Source: Pyrenochaeta sp. MPI-SDFR-AT-0127
Lineage: Eukaryota > Ascomycota > Dothideomycetes > Pleosporales > Cucurbitariaceae
Direction: 5' to 3'
Length of the DNA: 64,000 bases
Assembly: GCA_020747015.1 (NCBI GenBank)
Contig: JAGTJM010000087.1
Location: 1-64,000, forward strand
The notes beneath the pieces were generated by a model. It did no database searches and was not told the origin of the DNA. It was given only the letters and a program-made list of their open reading frames with translations. Position numbers and translations under genes: made by a program. Positions 23,824 through 35,065 of the stretch are shown in pieces. Positions within the stretch are counted from its first letter, which is position 1. Each line of letters opens with the position of its first letter.

Positions 23824-24861
23824 GTGACAGGTGCTGTTCGCGAACCACACTCTCTCCAGCGCGCAGTATAGACAGGGGGGCGTTTATCGGATTCATTGTC
23901 GTCAGGCTGCATTTCTTGTTTGGCGGTGCTCATGGACCAGGCTTTGGGTAACGTAATGACAGACTGCTTATCTCATTCAGCAATGCAATCTCACGTGCAG
24001 ATAGCCCTCTGGCCCTGTTTTGCCTCTTGATGCAACCTTTCCTCTCGCCAAGCACCCACCAAAAAGACATGTTGCTCCTGAAGATCCCACTGCACAATTC
24101 TTGGTCTGATTGGAGCGGAGGATAAAACGGGTTGAGGCCAGCCGTCAGAAAATTCAACAGCCGTCATCGAGTGTGGCGCATGGCGCATAACCGCGGCATG
24201 GCCTTCCAGCATCACGTCGCCATGCAGGTCGTCCATTTTCATTATCAGCAGTGCTGCGTTGGTCGGATGCGATACGCCGCAACAACACAGCGAACAATAG
24301 TAGGCGCATACACGCTGCATTGTTCTTTGTCCTCTTGTTCTCTCCCGTCGAATAGAAGCGTCCCCTCTGCTGCGGGCTGCAAAGCGGTGAGAAGTATCGG
24401 GCGGGCTTAGCGTGGGTTCAAAAAAGTCGCGGAACGAGCACGCACCCTTCGGCAGGGGCATCTCCACACCCAAACGCTCTCGATTGCGCCTTCACCGACG
24501 CCGATACTGCTCTTAATCCCCCCTCGTGCTCTCCAGCGTGTGCTCGAGTGACTGCTGCACCCCCAATTGCCCGACTTTCGGCATTGCTGTTGGGTTCCTG
24601 CTAGTCACTGTCGGATCCAAGGAACGCCGTCTGCAGGGGAAAACAAGGTACCGTCCAAGTTACTTGCTATTGACATACGAACTGACGATTCACGAGTCCA
24701 TCCTTTGCATCCGCCTCTTCTGGTACGCGTTCACTCCGCTGTCCAAGTTCCGCACAGCCACCTCTCCGCGTCACCTCATGAGAGCAGTTGCGGTCGCCTA
24801 AAAAGAAAAAGGCCCCGCAACGCCCCCACTCAATCAACTTTGGTGGTACACACACACGATC
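23824..24861. other. Intergenic, HMG-CoA reductase promoter region
   Basis: No protein-like frame. The last 400 bases upstream of the reductase are pyrimidine-rich with CCCC tracts. I could not identify a sterol-response (SRE-like) element by eye. Confidence 0.45.
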
Positions 24862-27800
24862 ATGCTTGGATATCTCACAAGTCGCTGGCAGACGGCCGGC
24901 GACCCCAAGAAGACCAGTCCCGGCTGGTTCGACCGCCGTGTCTCTCCAATTCTCCTCTCTGTCGCAAAGAAGGCATGCACGCATCCTATCCACACAATAG
25001 TCACCATCGCTTTCCTGGCCAGCTACTCGTATCTCGGTGTTCTGGATAAGGGACTACTGGAGAGTGGTGCAGATGAGTCGGCTGGCAGGGTTGATTTCCA
25101 GACGCTCTTGGCTGGCAGTAAGAGACTGAGGGTTGGGGAAGAGACGTCATGGCAGTGGGAGGCCCAAGAGGGCAGGACAAGCGCACACAAGGAGAAGGTA
25201 TGAAAGATGGCTTCTCCTGTATAAAAGCTCCACTAATACAGAATACAGACGGCCAACGAGTTTGCTCTCGTCACCCTTGTATTTCCCGATTCGAGCACCA
25301 TCAACTCTGCCCCCTCGCAGAAAACCATCCCCAGCAATGTTTTCGCAGAGCTCCTCCCAAGCTCCTCTAGCTCCTTCTCTACACTCTCGCACGACACCTC
25401 GCTCGCCTTCTCGATTCCCTACACCGAAGCAGCCGACTTTCTCATGTCAATGCAGGAAATCTCCGCCCCAGAGGATGCTACACAGTCTCAGGGCTCTGAC
25501 AAGGAAGGCACGCGCGAAGAGAAGAAGTGGATGATGAGGGCATCGAAGAACGGTAGTACGCCTGGCGGTGTGCGCAACTGGCTCAGTGAGTCGTGGACAT
25601 CATTCGTTGATTTGCTCAAGGTGCGTCGGCTGCTCCACCATCACATGTGCAACTTGGCTAACAATCAACTCACAGAATGCGGATACCGGCGACATCGTCA
25701 TCATGGCTTTGGGTTACCTTGCTATGCACTTGACATTTGTCTCGCTCTTCCTGGCTATGAGACGACTGGGATCTAACTTTTGGCTTGCGACCGCTGTGCT
25801 GCTTCAATCCGCTTTCGCTTTCCTGTTCGGCCTTGCCATCACGACCTACCTTGGCGTCCCAATGAACATGATTCTACTCTCCGAGGGACTTCCATTTTTG
25901 GTCGTCATTATCGGATTCGAGAAGCCCATTGTTCTCACCAAGGCTGTCCTGTCGGCTTCTTTGGATGCACGTAGGGCTTCAGAGGAACATCGGGGCGAAC
26001 CACTCACCATCCAATCTGCTGTACAGACTGCTATCAAGAGGACTGGCTTCGAGATTGTCCGCGACTACTTCTTCGAGATCCTAATTCTGGTCGCCGGTGC
26101 CATGTCTGGAATCCAGGGTGGTCTCCGCCAGTTCTGCTTTCTCGGTGCATGGATTCTACTTTTTGATGCGCTGATGCTCTTGACCTTCTACACTGCCATC
26201 CTCACCATCAAGCTGGAGATCAATCGGATCAAGCGCCATGTTGCCCTCCGCAGGGCACTCGAGGACGACGGCGTGGATGGCAAGGTTGCAGAAAATGTTG
26301 CTCGCAATAATGACTGGCCTAACGCTCGCGATGTTCAGGTCGGCACCAGCTCGACTTATGTCTTTGGGAAGAAAATCACCGTCCCCAAATTCAAGGTTCT
26401 TATGGTCGCTGGCTTTGTCCTCGTAAACGTTTTGAATGTGGCTACTTTCCGGTTCGGCTTGGCCCACAGTAAAGTGTCTCACGTTTCTGGCGTTGGCGCT
26501 ACACCTCCGCTCGACCCATTCAAGGTAGCCGGTAGTGGATTGGATCACATTCTCGAGCAAGCCAAGAGCACGGGAATACCCACAATCGTCACTGTTCTCA
26601 TGCCTATCAAGTATGAGCTCGAATATCCGTCCATCCACTATGCTGAGCCTGGCATTCCCGACACCGATTCTGCCTTTGGTGCCAACATCAGCACTCATAT
26701 CGTCGATGGAGTCTTGAAGAGCTTGGAAGACCCATTCCTCAGCAAGTGGATTATCTTGGCTCTAGTGATGAGCGTTGTGCTTAATGGCTATCTCTTCAAT
26801 GCTGCTCGCTGGACTATCAAAGAACCGCACAAGGCCCTGGAACCACCATCGCCATCCGAAGTCCAACTAGGGGCTCCTTCTGTTCCGCCTACACCTCGTG
26901 TACCTTCAATGCACATGCCGACACCTCCACGAACGCCTGGCCCCGATGAACAAGCAGGCCGCGGCATAGTCCAACCACTTACACAAATCGCTCGCCCATC
27001 CGTGCAAACGCAGATGCTCCAACCAGATATACCCGCCGGACCTACAGAAGAGCAGCAGCGGCAGCCAAACCGCCCAACGGAGATTCTTGAACAACTCGTA
27101 AAGGACAAGCAGGCGCATAAGCTTACTGATGAAGAGCTTATCGAAGTTTCAATCAGGGGCAAGATTCCTGGATATGCTCTGGAAAAGACTCTGGGTGACA
27201 AAACCCGCGCGGTCAAGGTCCGCCGTGGTGTAGTCTCCCGCACACATGCCACGCGGGAGACTTCCACATTATTGGAGGGCTCGCTCTTACCTTACAAGGA
27301 CTACAACTATGACCTGGTGCATGGCGCGTGCTGTGAGAATGTTGTCGGCTATCTTCCCCTCCCTGTCGGTGTTGCCGGCCCCATTATGATTGACGGCCAG
27401 AACTACTTCCTTCCAATGGCAACCACTGAAGGTGTCCTTGTCGCTTCAACATCAAGAGGTGCAAAGGCTATCAATGCAGGCGGTGGCGCTGTAACGGTAG
27501 TGACTGGTGACGGCATGACGCGCGGACCTTGCATCGGCTTCGACAGCTTGACACGCGCTGGTGCGGCAAAGATCTGGCTTGACTCAGACGAGGGTCAGAG
27601 GACTATGAAGGATGCTTTCAACTCAACCTCCCGCTTCGCCAGATTGCAGTCGATGAAATCGGCCATCGCAGGCACAAATATCTACGTGCGCTTCAGAGCA
27701 ACCACCGGTGACGCCATGGGTATGAACATGATTTCCAAAGGTGTCGAGCACGCACTCACCGTCATGGCCACTGACTGTGGATTCGACGATATGCGCGTTG

Positions 27801-28573
27801 TCACCGTCTCCGGTAACTACTGCACCGACAAGAAAGCAGCGGCTATCAATTGGATTGATGGTCGCGGCAAGGGTGTCGTTGCTGAAGCCTTGATTCCCGG
27901 CAACATCGTCAAGTCCGTCCTTAAATGCGACGTCGAAGATCTCGTCCAGATGAACATCTCCAAGAACCTTATCGGCTCTGCTATGGCGGGAGCTATGGGT
28001 GGGTTCAACGCTCATGCAGCAAATATTGTTGCCGCTATCTTCCTTGCGACAGGCCAGGATCCCGCGCAGGTCGTGGAAAGCGCAAACTGCATCACTATTA
28101 TGAACAAGTATGTCCTCTATCCGTTCCTTTCTGTTCGCCCTTGACGCGTTTCTGACTTCAGGCTAACACACAACAGCGTTAAGGGCGACCTCCAAGTCTC
28201 CGTCTCCATGCCTTCGATTGAAGTTGGTACCATCGGCGGCGGAACCATTCTCGAGCCCCAATCAGCCATGCTTGATCTCCTCGGTGTACGCGGCGCTCAT
28301 CCCACATCACCTGGTGACAATGCGAGACAACTTGCGAGAGTCATTGCGGCAGGCGTACTGGCTGGTGAATTGTCACTTAATAGCGCGCTATGCGCCGGTC
28401 ACCTCGTCAAAGCACACATGGCCCACAACAGGAGTAATGTGCCTAGCAGAGCTCCTACTCCAGCACCGCAGACTCCAGCTGGCAATGGAAGTCAGACTCC
28501 AATAACCGGTGGCGCCATTCAGCCTTTGAGCAGCGCGAACGGAAGTGCGAATGGGCCACTGCCGCGGCGATGA
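24862..28573 (+). CDS. HMG1: HMG-CoA reductase (class I, membrane bound, with sterol-sensing domain)
   Basis: Rate-limiting enzyme of the mevalonate pathway, making mevalonate from HMG-CoA with two NADPH in the ER membrane. The protein is 1178 residues from exons 24862-25197, 25249-25620, 25676-28107 and 28177-28573. A first helix (IHTIVTIAFLASYSYLG) and a lumenal segment precede the sterol-sensing multi-helix region starting near residue 237 (GDIVIMALGYLAMHLTFVSL, LSEGLPFLVVIIGFEKP). A Pro-rich linker follows. In the catalytic domain all four residues are seen: Glu in TTEGVLVAS, Lys in CTDKKAAAINW, Asp in GQDPAQ, and His in KAHMAHNRS. The NADPH motif is DAMGMNM. The last exon ends in a Pro/Ser-rich tail. 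The sterol-sensing domain implies sterol-controlled degradation as in other fungi. Confidence 0.97.
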
Positions 28574-29625
28574 GGCGATGAGGCGTAGAGCGCTTTCGAG
28601 GAGTTAGTGCATCAAACAATAATTTGATCAATTGTGACAGCATCTGCGACCGCAACAATCAACAATAATAAGTACAATAACATCCCATATATTTTTCAGG
28701 GATTACCATAGCAGATATAGACGGCATCAGCACACTTACCTTCATGGCGAAGTTTGTGTTATTTAGTTTATTTAATGCACCCTTTTCTTCATTGACAATC
28801 CTTTCCATCAACCTCTGCATGGGAAACATACTTATGCCTCATTCACGTTTCTCCTTCGAGATTCCTAATCCTTATGTCTGTGAGGCATCTCCCTCGCCGC
28901 TCCATCCAGCGCTGCTCCACCTCTAGCATATTCTCTCCACACTGATCACATATACTCATCAAATTTGACTGTGTACCTACCAACACAAACAGCGCATTGC
29001 AGTGGTTTGTTTCACATTCTGTTTTCCGGCAATGTTCTACTACATCCCATGTGTGACAGCCGCAACCCCATAATATCAGTGTACCTTTACATTCGCATGG
29101 GTATGCATGTGCGCATAGTGTTTGCTGAAGCGGCTGTGCTATGTCGTTGTTAGAGTGCATGCCTGCTGTCTTTCTTTTGTAAGTATGGAATTGTGCAGGG
29201 CTCTGGGGTATGTTATCCGAGGTATAGAGTGGACAGAACATTGGGGTTAGTAGAGGTTTAAGGATTTATCTGAGTATTGAGAGCATTTGTGAAGGGTGTT
29301 TGAATCAAGGGATGGTGAATTGGAATGGAAGTGATTGAATTGCGGTAGGTGATGGAATTGAGTTGGATATTGACGTTTGGCTTTCATGGGAGGTGCTCAT
29401 TGCGGTGAAGTGGGATTGTGGTATACAGAAGCGCAAGAACACTACGTGTCAGAGCCACAATCCAGGATGGCACTGGTGAGCAGAGAAACCTGTCAGCTAT
29501 GCATCCAAGTATGTCGGGGGCAATACAGATTGTCTTACTCCAATTGTATAGATAAGCGAAGCGTACCAGATGCCTGAGGCCTTGATGGTATATTGTTCGA
29601 TCGTACCACCTACCCAAGGCGCTGG
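28574..29625. other. Intergenic, no gene recognised
   Basis: About 1 kb between the 3' ends of the reductase and the BTB gene. No protein-like frame on either strand. Confidence 0.5.
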
Positions 29626-30347
29626 CTAGCTATCTTCTAAAAATGCGGTGACGCAGAGATCGTGGTTGAACACGACTTCTTTTCGCACAATGCACCACGT
29701 GAGTTGCTCCTCCTGTTTCCACCCACCATATCCAGGTATTCCATCTTCCCTTGCCTGGCCAATGCAGCGCCAACAGTGGTCTGGGCTACTCTTACCATGC
29801 CTTGCTTCGGGGCAATAAAATGTGTTTCGCTGTTGTGTTACCGGAACCACCGTGGTCTCCATGTTGCTGCTCGTTGTCATATCTATAAAGCGATCTTCTA
29901 TCATAAATGTTCGACCGTCAGGCCCCTTCACAGTGTGTTTCGAGTAAGAGTCTCGATCACCAGCCTCGGTAGCGATAATATGGATATTGACAGCGGCTAG
30001 GTATTTTCGCTCGCGTAGCCACTTTTGTAGTCGATCAATGGCGAAATACATCGATTCTTCTAGTAGGGCTTGGTACAGTGGGAAGTAATGGCCTGCGACC
30101 TTATCGTAGAAGACTGGAAGAACTCCGGTACGGAGATACCGAAGGATGTGTTCGAAGATATGGGCGTCAGTTTCGATAAAGTATGAGTCATCCTCCTGTT
30201 TGTCGCCCCATTTCCCAGAGAACATATTTTCAAAATATATACTCTGACCCAGCCAACGGTCAGGGTCTGTAACAAAGGAACGCTGCGATGTTTTGATCGT
30301 GATGTACATAACCACGTCAATGTGTCAGGGGAAAAGACCGTTGCCAC
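29626..30347 (-). pseudogene. KCTD-like BTB/POZ (T1-type) domain protein, 5' end apparently broken
   Basis: The open frame of about 227 residues carries a K-channel-tetramerisation-type BTB fold: SIYFENMFSGKWGDKQEDDSYF, FEHILRYLRTGVLPVFYDKV, LYQALLEESMYFAIDRLQKWL. Fungal relatives are about 220-250 residues, with a short C-terminal part ending in a KEVVFNHDLC-like motif, also seen here. The start is the problem. The best in-frame ATG (30309) loses the first beta strand, while the expected opening (ATVFSPDT) lies just upstream at 30347-30320 in a frame one base off and begins with GTG instead of ATG. The simplest reading is a 1-nt loss near 30318 plus a lost start codon. A short upstream exon is the alternative. 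Function, if any, would be as a protein-interaction adaptor. Confidence 0.6.
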
Positions 30348-32817
30348 TAAGTAAAGTCAAAAAGTCTATAGTAGAACTAACAATTTAGAGTTAGATACCT
30401 GATCTGACAATGAAGATCGTTCTAGGGGAATTGGGCTAAGCCAGTATTAGGAGCTCAGTTCTGGTTGCTTCGAATGGAAACGTAGCCTGGCATGTGCGGG
30501 CTCTGGTTTTTTAAATGCGAAGGAGGTTTGTCAAGGATTCACAATCGTACGACGCATGGGAGGATTCTAAAAGCCAGTATTTTTTAGATAATTGTGCTTA
30601 CAATGCCTGACGGTGCCGAATCCGCTGTCGTCACGAACCGTTGCTGACTTGACATATGTGGCGACTCGTCCGTTACAGCTTTACTGGTGTCAATTGAAGT
30701 CGTGATAGCGGTTCTGCTTATAACATCCATCCCTTTGTGGTGAAATACTTGTAATTTTGGTGGTACTACTGCATAATGGTAACATTCCGTTCAGCAGAGT
30801 AAAGTTCTTGTGTTCTGGAATGTGGCAGACGGCGAGGTGTAGTAGCCACCATGCCACCTATTTGTTGATCAGCTGCAAAATATACCGACATCCTTTAGGC
30901 CCGAGGCGGCTATGGCTTTCGAAGACTACTCTCCTGATTTCTCGTACTTAGAATCTGATAATCTATCAAATCTTATCTTGAACTTTGGGGAAATGACCTG
31001 ACAAATCCATACACTGTTATAGTCTGCCATTCCAAGTAGTTTCAAATGGCTCTCACTACCAGCCTAAAGAGAACAGATTGTGAGAAAATTAGAACCTCAG
31101 GGCTAACTAGTTTCATAGGAAACGGGGTTGGTGGTGGTAAATTTACAAGATGAGCCTCAGTATGCTCATGCGCTCGGTTTCTACAAGGCAGTTTACAGCG
31201 CGTACGGATATGACGCGCCTGAAACCCTCCTTGCGCAAGTCGCTATACTTGTGGATAAGTACGGATGTGCGTTCCTGTACATATAGTTTGTTTCATGTCG
31301 ATGTGCGTCTTCCGACGCCGGAAGAGACATTATGGCATATTGGGCTCTTTCATTAGACATACAGAATGTTATGGTTCTTATTATCAGATGTACTTGTTGC
31401 TTCTTTGCCACCGTTCTCTTATCAAGAAGGTATCAGTTTCATTCGTTATTGCTCATTATTTGCTCCTGGCTCATTCCTAACAAAAGTACGTTCTGTAGTG
31501 CCACAGTTCTTTTACGAGGAAGTATACCGTATATAGCTGAAAAATTGTCGCAACGAACACGCAAACCCTGATCTGGAAAGCATTGAAACTGCTCTATAAC
31601 TTGGAACGAAAGGCAGTATTGATGAACCCACAATTTGTGTACAAATCAACGTTACATGTCCACTGGCTTTGGGTATCGAATATTTAAAATTGCACCCTGT
31701 AGTGTAATAATAGCGCGTTGATGTGCATATTCTTGTAACAACAAGGCTTCTTGCATCACCGTCCGCCCCTTGCTTCATCTCGGTTAATCCGACCCTGCAT
31801 CGTTCTTGTCTCAAAATTCGAATGTCTCGCTTCCTCACGCAATCGAAAAGGCCCGAACTCTAGTTCCAAATCGCCTTCCATGGTATTCGAATGCCCAATC
31901 AGATATACAAGCTACTGAAGGCTGTTTCGCATTGCGACGGTCCCTATAATATATTCCAGTCCTAGATAATAGGCTCTTGTAAACTAGGAGGTTATACAGA
32001 AAAAGTCATTCATTGATTATTCTTCTAGCTTTGATGAACCTTTTGGTTTTAATGGCAATGGCCAAGGTAGTAGATGTTGGATGTAGGGTTTGGATGGACA
32101 GCATGAAGAAAATATGCGCCGAGCCTAGAAGGCTTTCAATACATGTTTTCCTATTAAGTTTAGCTTCCCATTTGCTATTGTTCATTATATTTAGTCATTG
32201 CTCTTGAATATTTGCGTCTGCTCTTTCACTAACATAGTATTATCGTTGACGCAGTCTCAACATCTTTGATGCGTTTATCTTCCTTATAACTACATGATGC
32301 TTTCTCTTCTAACGAAGACTCACTCATAATCTATGAATGTTACAAAAAGCCTCTTTATATTCCCCAATGGAATGTACTTGAACCCAAGCAGCTCTCATCT
32401 TACCCAACCAATCTCCTTTGGCAACTCGTCTCAGCGCTTGGTAGTTGCAGGTCCAATCATTCCGCTCCTCCGCAGATTGAGAGTGAAAATGGGACTACGG
32501 CTTCTTTTCACGGACCATAGATCCGAGTATCTACAATCGAATCTGATGCGCAGATGAATCAACCGATGAGTGCGATACGCGGCGCGATCATCCGGGTGCA
32601 TTGGTAGATTCGAAGACGAAGCTCCTGCCCCTCCACACCAATGGAGCTGTTCGAGCTCTCATTATGACGTCGCAACCACGAACCACAGTTGAAAAGAAAG
32701 TAAAGAATAGAGCCAATATAAATGTCGTGTAGTGTAATGCTCTTTCATTGACCTGTCAATTGCACATTTGATTTGCGTTTCATAGCCTGTAGCCAAAATA
32801 AATCTCGCTATTGCGTC
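30348..32817. other. Long intergenic region, AT-rich, no gene recognised
   Basis: About 2.5 kb. The stretch near 31000-32300 is AT-rich and full of stops in all frames. No transposon gene, terminal repeat or RNA gene was recognised. It separates the conserved block on the left from the accessory region. Confidence 0.5.
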
Positions 32818-33459
32818 ATGTCTTCCATTAATGCCACGGTAAGAACCCTAGGAAACCACAAATTCAGGCTTATCCGTAGTAAGAAGCAACTAATGATAAT
32901 AGGTTTTTCATGCATATACATATGGCACAACATTCTGGTATGGTCTTCGTGGGTTGTGTCGTGTTTACGATCCCGTAATGGTCGCCGGCTGTACGTTCGT
33001 CCTCTTGTCCTCCAACTCACGGTCAGCTGACACAATTCAGGGTTTCGTCCACCTTCCCAACTCAACCTGGCCCCGAATGATCTCGAACTCTACAATATTC
33101 GCAATGATGGCTGGTGTCTGATCACACTCGCTTTGATTCTCATATCACTTACCAATGCGGTACCCTTCGCCAGCCCATCTTCAGCGTTCCCTTCCACGAC
33201 GCCATCTACCTCGCCTAAAGCGGCTTCAGGTAGCACCCCATATGCTAAAGCAGTGATTGCCGCCACCATATTCCATCACATTACCACCGGTTTTGGCGCG
33301 TATCAGCACTACAAGCTAGAAACTCACAATAACCCGAGCATGGTGATTGGGGTCTGGGGAAATGTATGGCTAACGCTGACTGGATTGTTGACGCTAGTAC
33401 TGCTGCAGTCGGATGCGGGTGATCAAACGATAGCTGAGGTCGCGAAGAAGGTATCCTAG
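32818..33459 (+). CDS. Small multi-pass membrane protein, conserved-looking, function unknown
   Basis: The model has three exons (32818-32838, 32903-32990, 33041-33459) and 175 residues. The first exon is only seven codons (MSSINAT). The second reads VFHAYTYGTTFWYGLRGLCRVYDP and ends at a good GTACGT donor. The third opens FRPPSQLNLAP and continues through ELYNIRNDGWCLITLALILISL, a Ser/Thr/Pro linker, IFHHITTGFGAYQHYKLETH and a last helix (VWLTLTGLLTLVLL). Phases close exactly. Three or four hydrophobic segments suggest an integral membrane protein. I believe similar proteins occur across Dothideomycetes, but no function is known to me. The long exon alone has no ATG start, which is why the small upstream exons matter. 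Confidence 0.7.
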
Positions 33460-35065
33460 TCAGATCATGAATGCTCTTTGGGGCAGTCAATGTGGTTCAT
33501 TGAAAGCGTTAGATTGAAGCGAATGTTGATCATGCGATTGACACGAAAGCTTACTAAAGAGCATCCATTTAGTGCATATAATGAAAAGAAGGGTGAAAAC
33601 AGAAATAAGCTATTGAGCATGTAAAAGCTGATCACGAGGAACTAACAAAGCTTTGAGTCATTCATCGTCGTAGCCAGCTATCGCCAATTTATGATTGATG
33701 CAAATGAATTCGAATATTAGTGGTGCTTAGATGAGCTCAGCTGGCAGGATCGCTTACGAGGTTGAAAGTATGGTATTTGGGGTTGCACATGGCGTGCAAG
33801 CTAAAGCACGGTCAGGATTTCTGAGCTTTTCATTGACTTTACTTCCATCATGACCGCCATCTCCACGATTTACCTTTGAGTTTTGTAAGTCATCTTAAGG
33901 TTAGTCAAACGTGTAGCAACTTTCTGGCTACTGAGAGGATATGTTGGCTCGTTGTGTGGAGAACCCGACCTTGGCAGAGGGGTAAACAGTTACTTCACCA
34001 TGCCTCGTGTCATGTCGATCTTCCCCGCCGCTTCCTTTGCGGCGTTTTGTTTCTGAAAGCCAAGTGCGCCACCCCATTCTCAGACAAATGGCGGCCCGGT
34101 CATGAAGGCACAGCAAGTCAAACAAGACTGAGGCAACGAGACTCCACGCCAGCGAGGCTCATTGCATTGGATGCGCCTTGGACCGAGTTGGCTGGGATCA
34201 CCGCTCATAGTAGATGCTTCCTTCCGTTAGTATTCTCTAACAAGGCTTGAGCTGTTTGGTGCTCAAAGACTGACCTCCCCTATCATTTAGTTTATGCTCG
34301 ATTAAATCTAATATTTCCAACTTCCGGTGCTGGCCAAATCGCCAAATCCCTACGAAAACACTTCTCATAAGTGTTTCATGCTAGGTACCAACCCAAATTG
34401 TAGAGATACGACTCAGTTCGAGACTTGAAATCATCGCTGAACGTGTTCGACCCCACCCAGTCATTGCGGCACAGCAGCCGTTTACGTCACCAACAGAGGC
34501 TTTCTGAGCCTCCCAACACTTGGATTGTGTGCTCCACTTTCAACACACCTCTATTGTATTTCGCCGCAAGACATCAGCTTCTAGTTCATCATTCTTCAAC
34601 AGAACCGATATTCTCAACTCAATCTACCGTGTCAATCATGGCAAGCGCGTCCAATGAGTAGGTACATATCTCTTATCCTTGAGGCTGTTTTCAAGTTACT
34701 TGTTGCCGCATACGCCGCGTTCCTTGTACTATTCTCGAAACAAATTCCATTCCTTCAACGCCGTGTTGTACACAGATTCGATGTTTCTACGCGCTCTGCG
34801 CCGCCGGATCGCTCGTGGAGGAAATTCTAAGCCACCCTGAGCTGTTTCGAACAGCGACATCTAAGACACTATCCATGACCAGACCGTCTGGCAGGAATCA
34901 GTACAATCCGACTGAGCCTCAGTGCTGCAGTGGCCTTGAAGAGTAAGGAGGTGCTTATGAAATGAGCAGTGCCATGGTCAGGCTTCACAGAACACCGCGT
35001 CCACTTCAATCTCATTTTCACAAGGCAATATTACTTCCAACACATCTCGACGCCCTTGCTCCGCA
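33460..35065. other. Intergenic, no gene recognised
   Basis: About 1.6 kb. A short ATG frame followed by a stop occurs near 34638-34660 but has no continuation. The last part is presumably the promoter of the subtilase-like gene. Confidence 0.5.
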
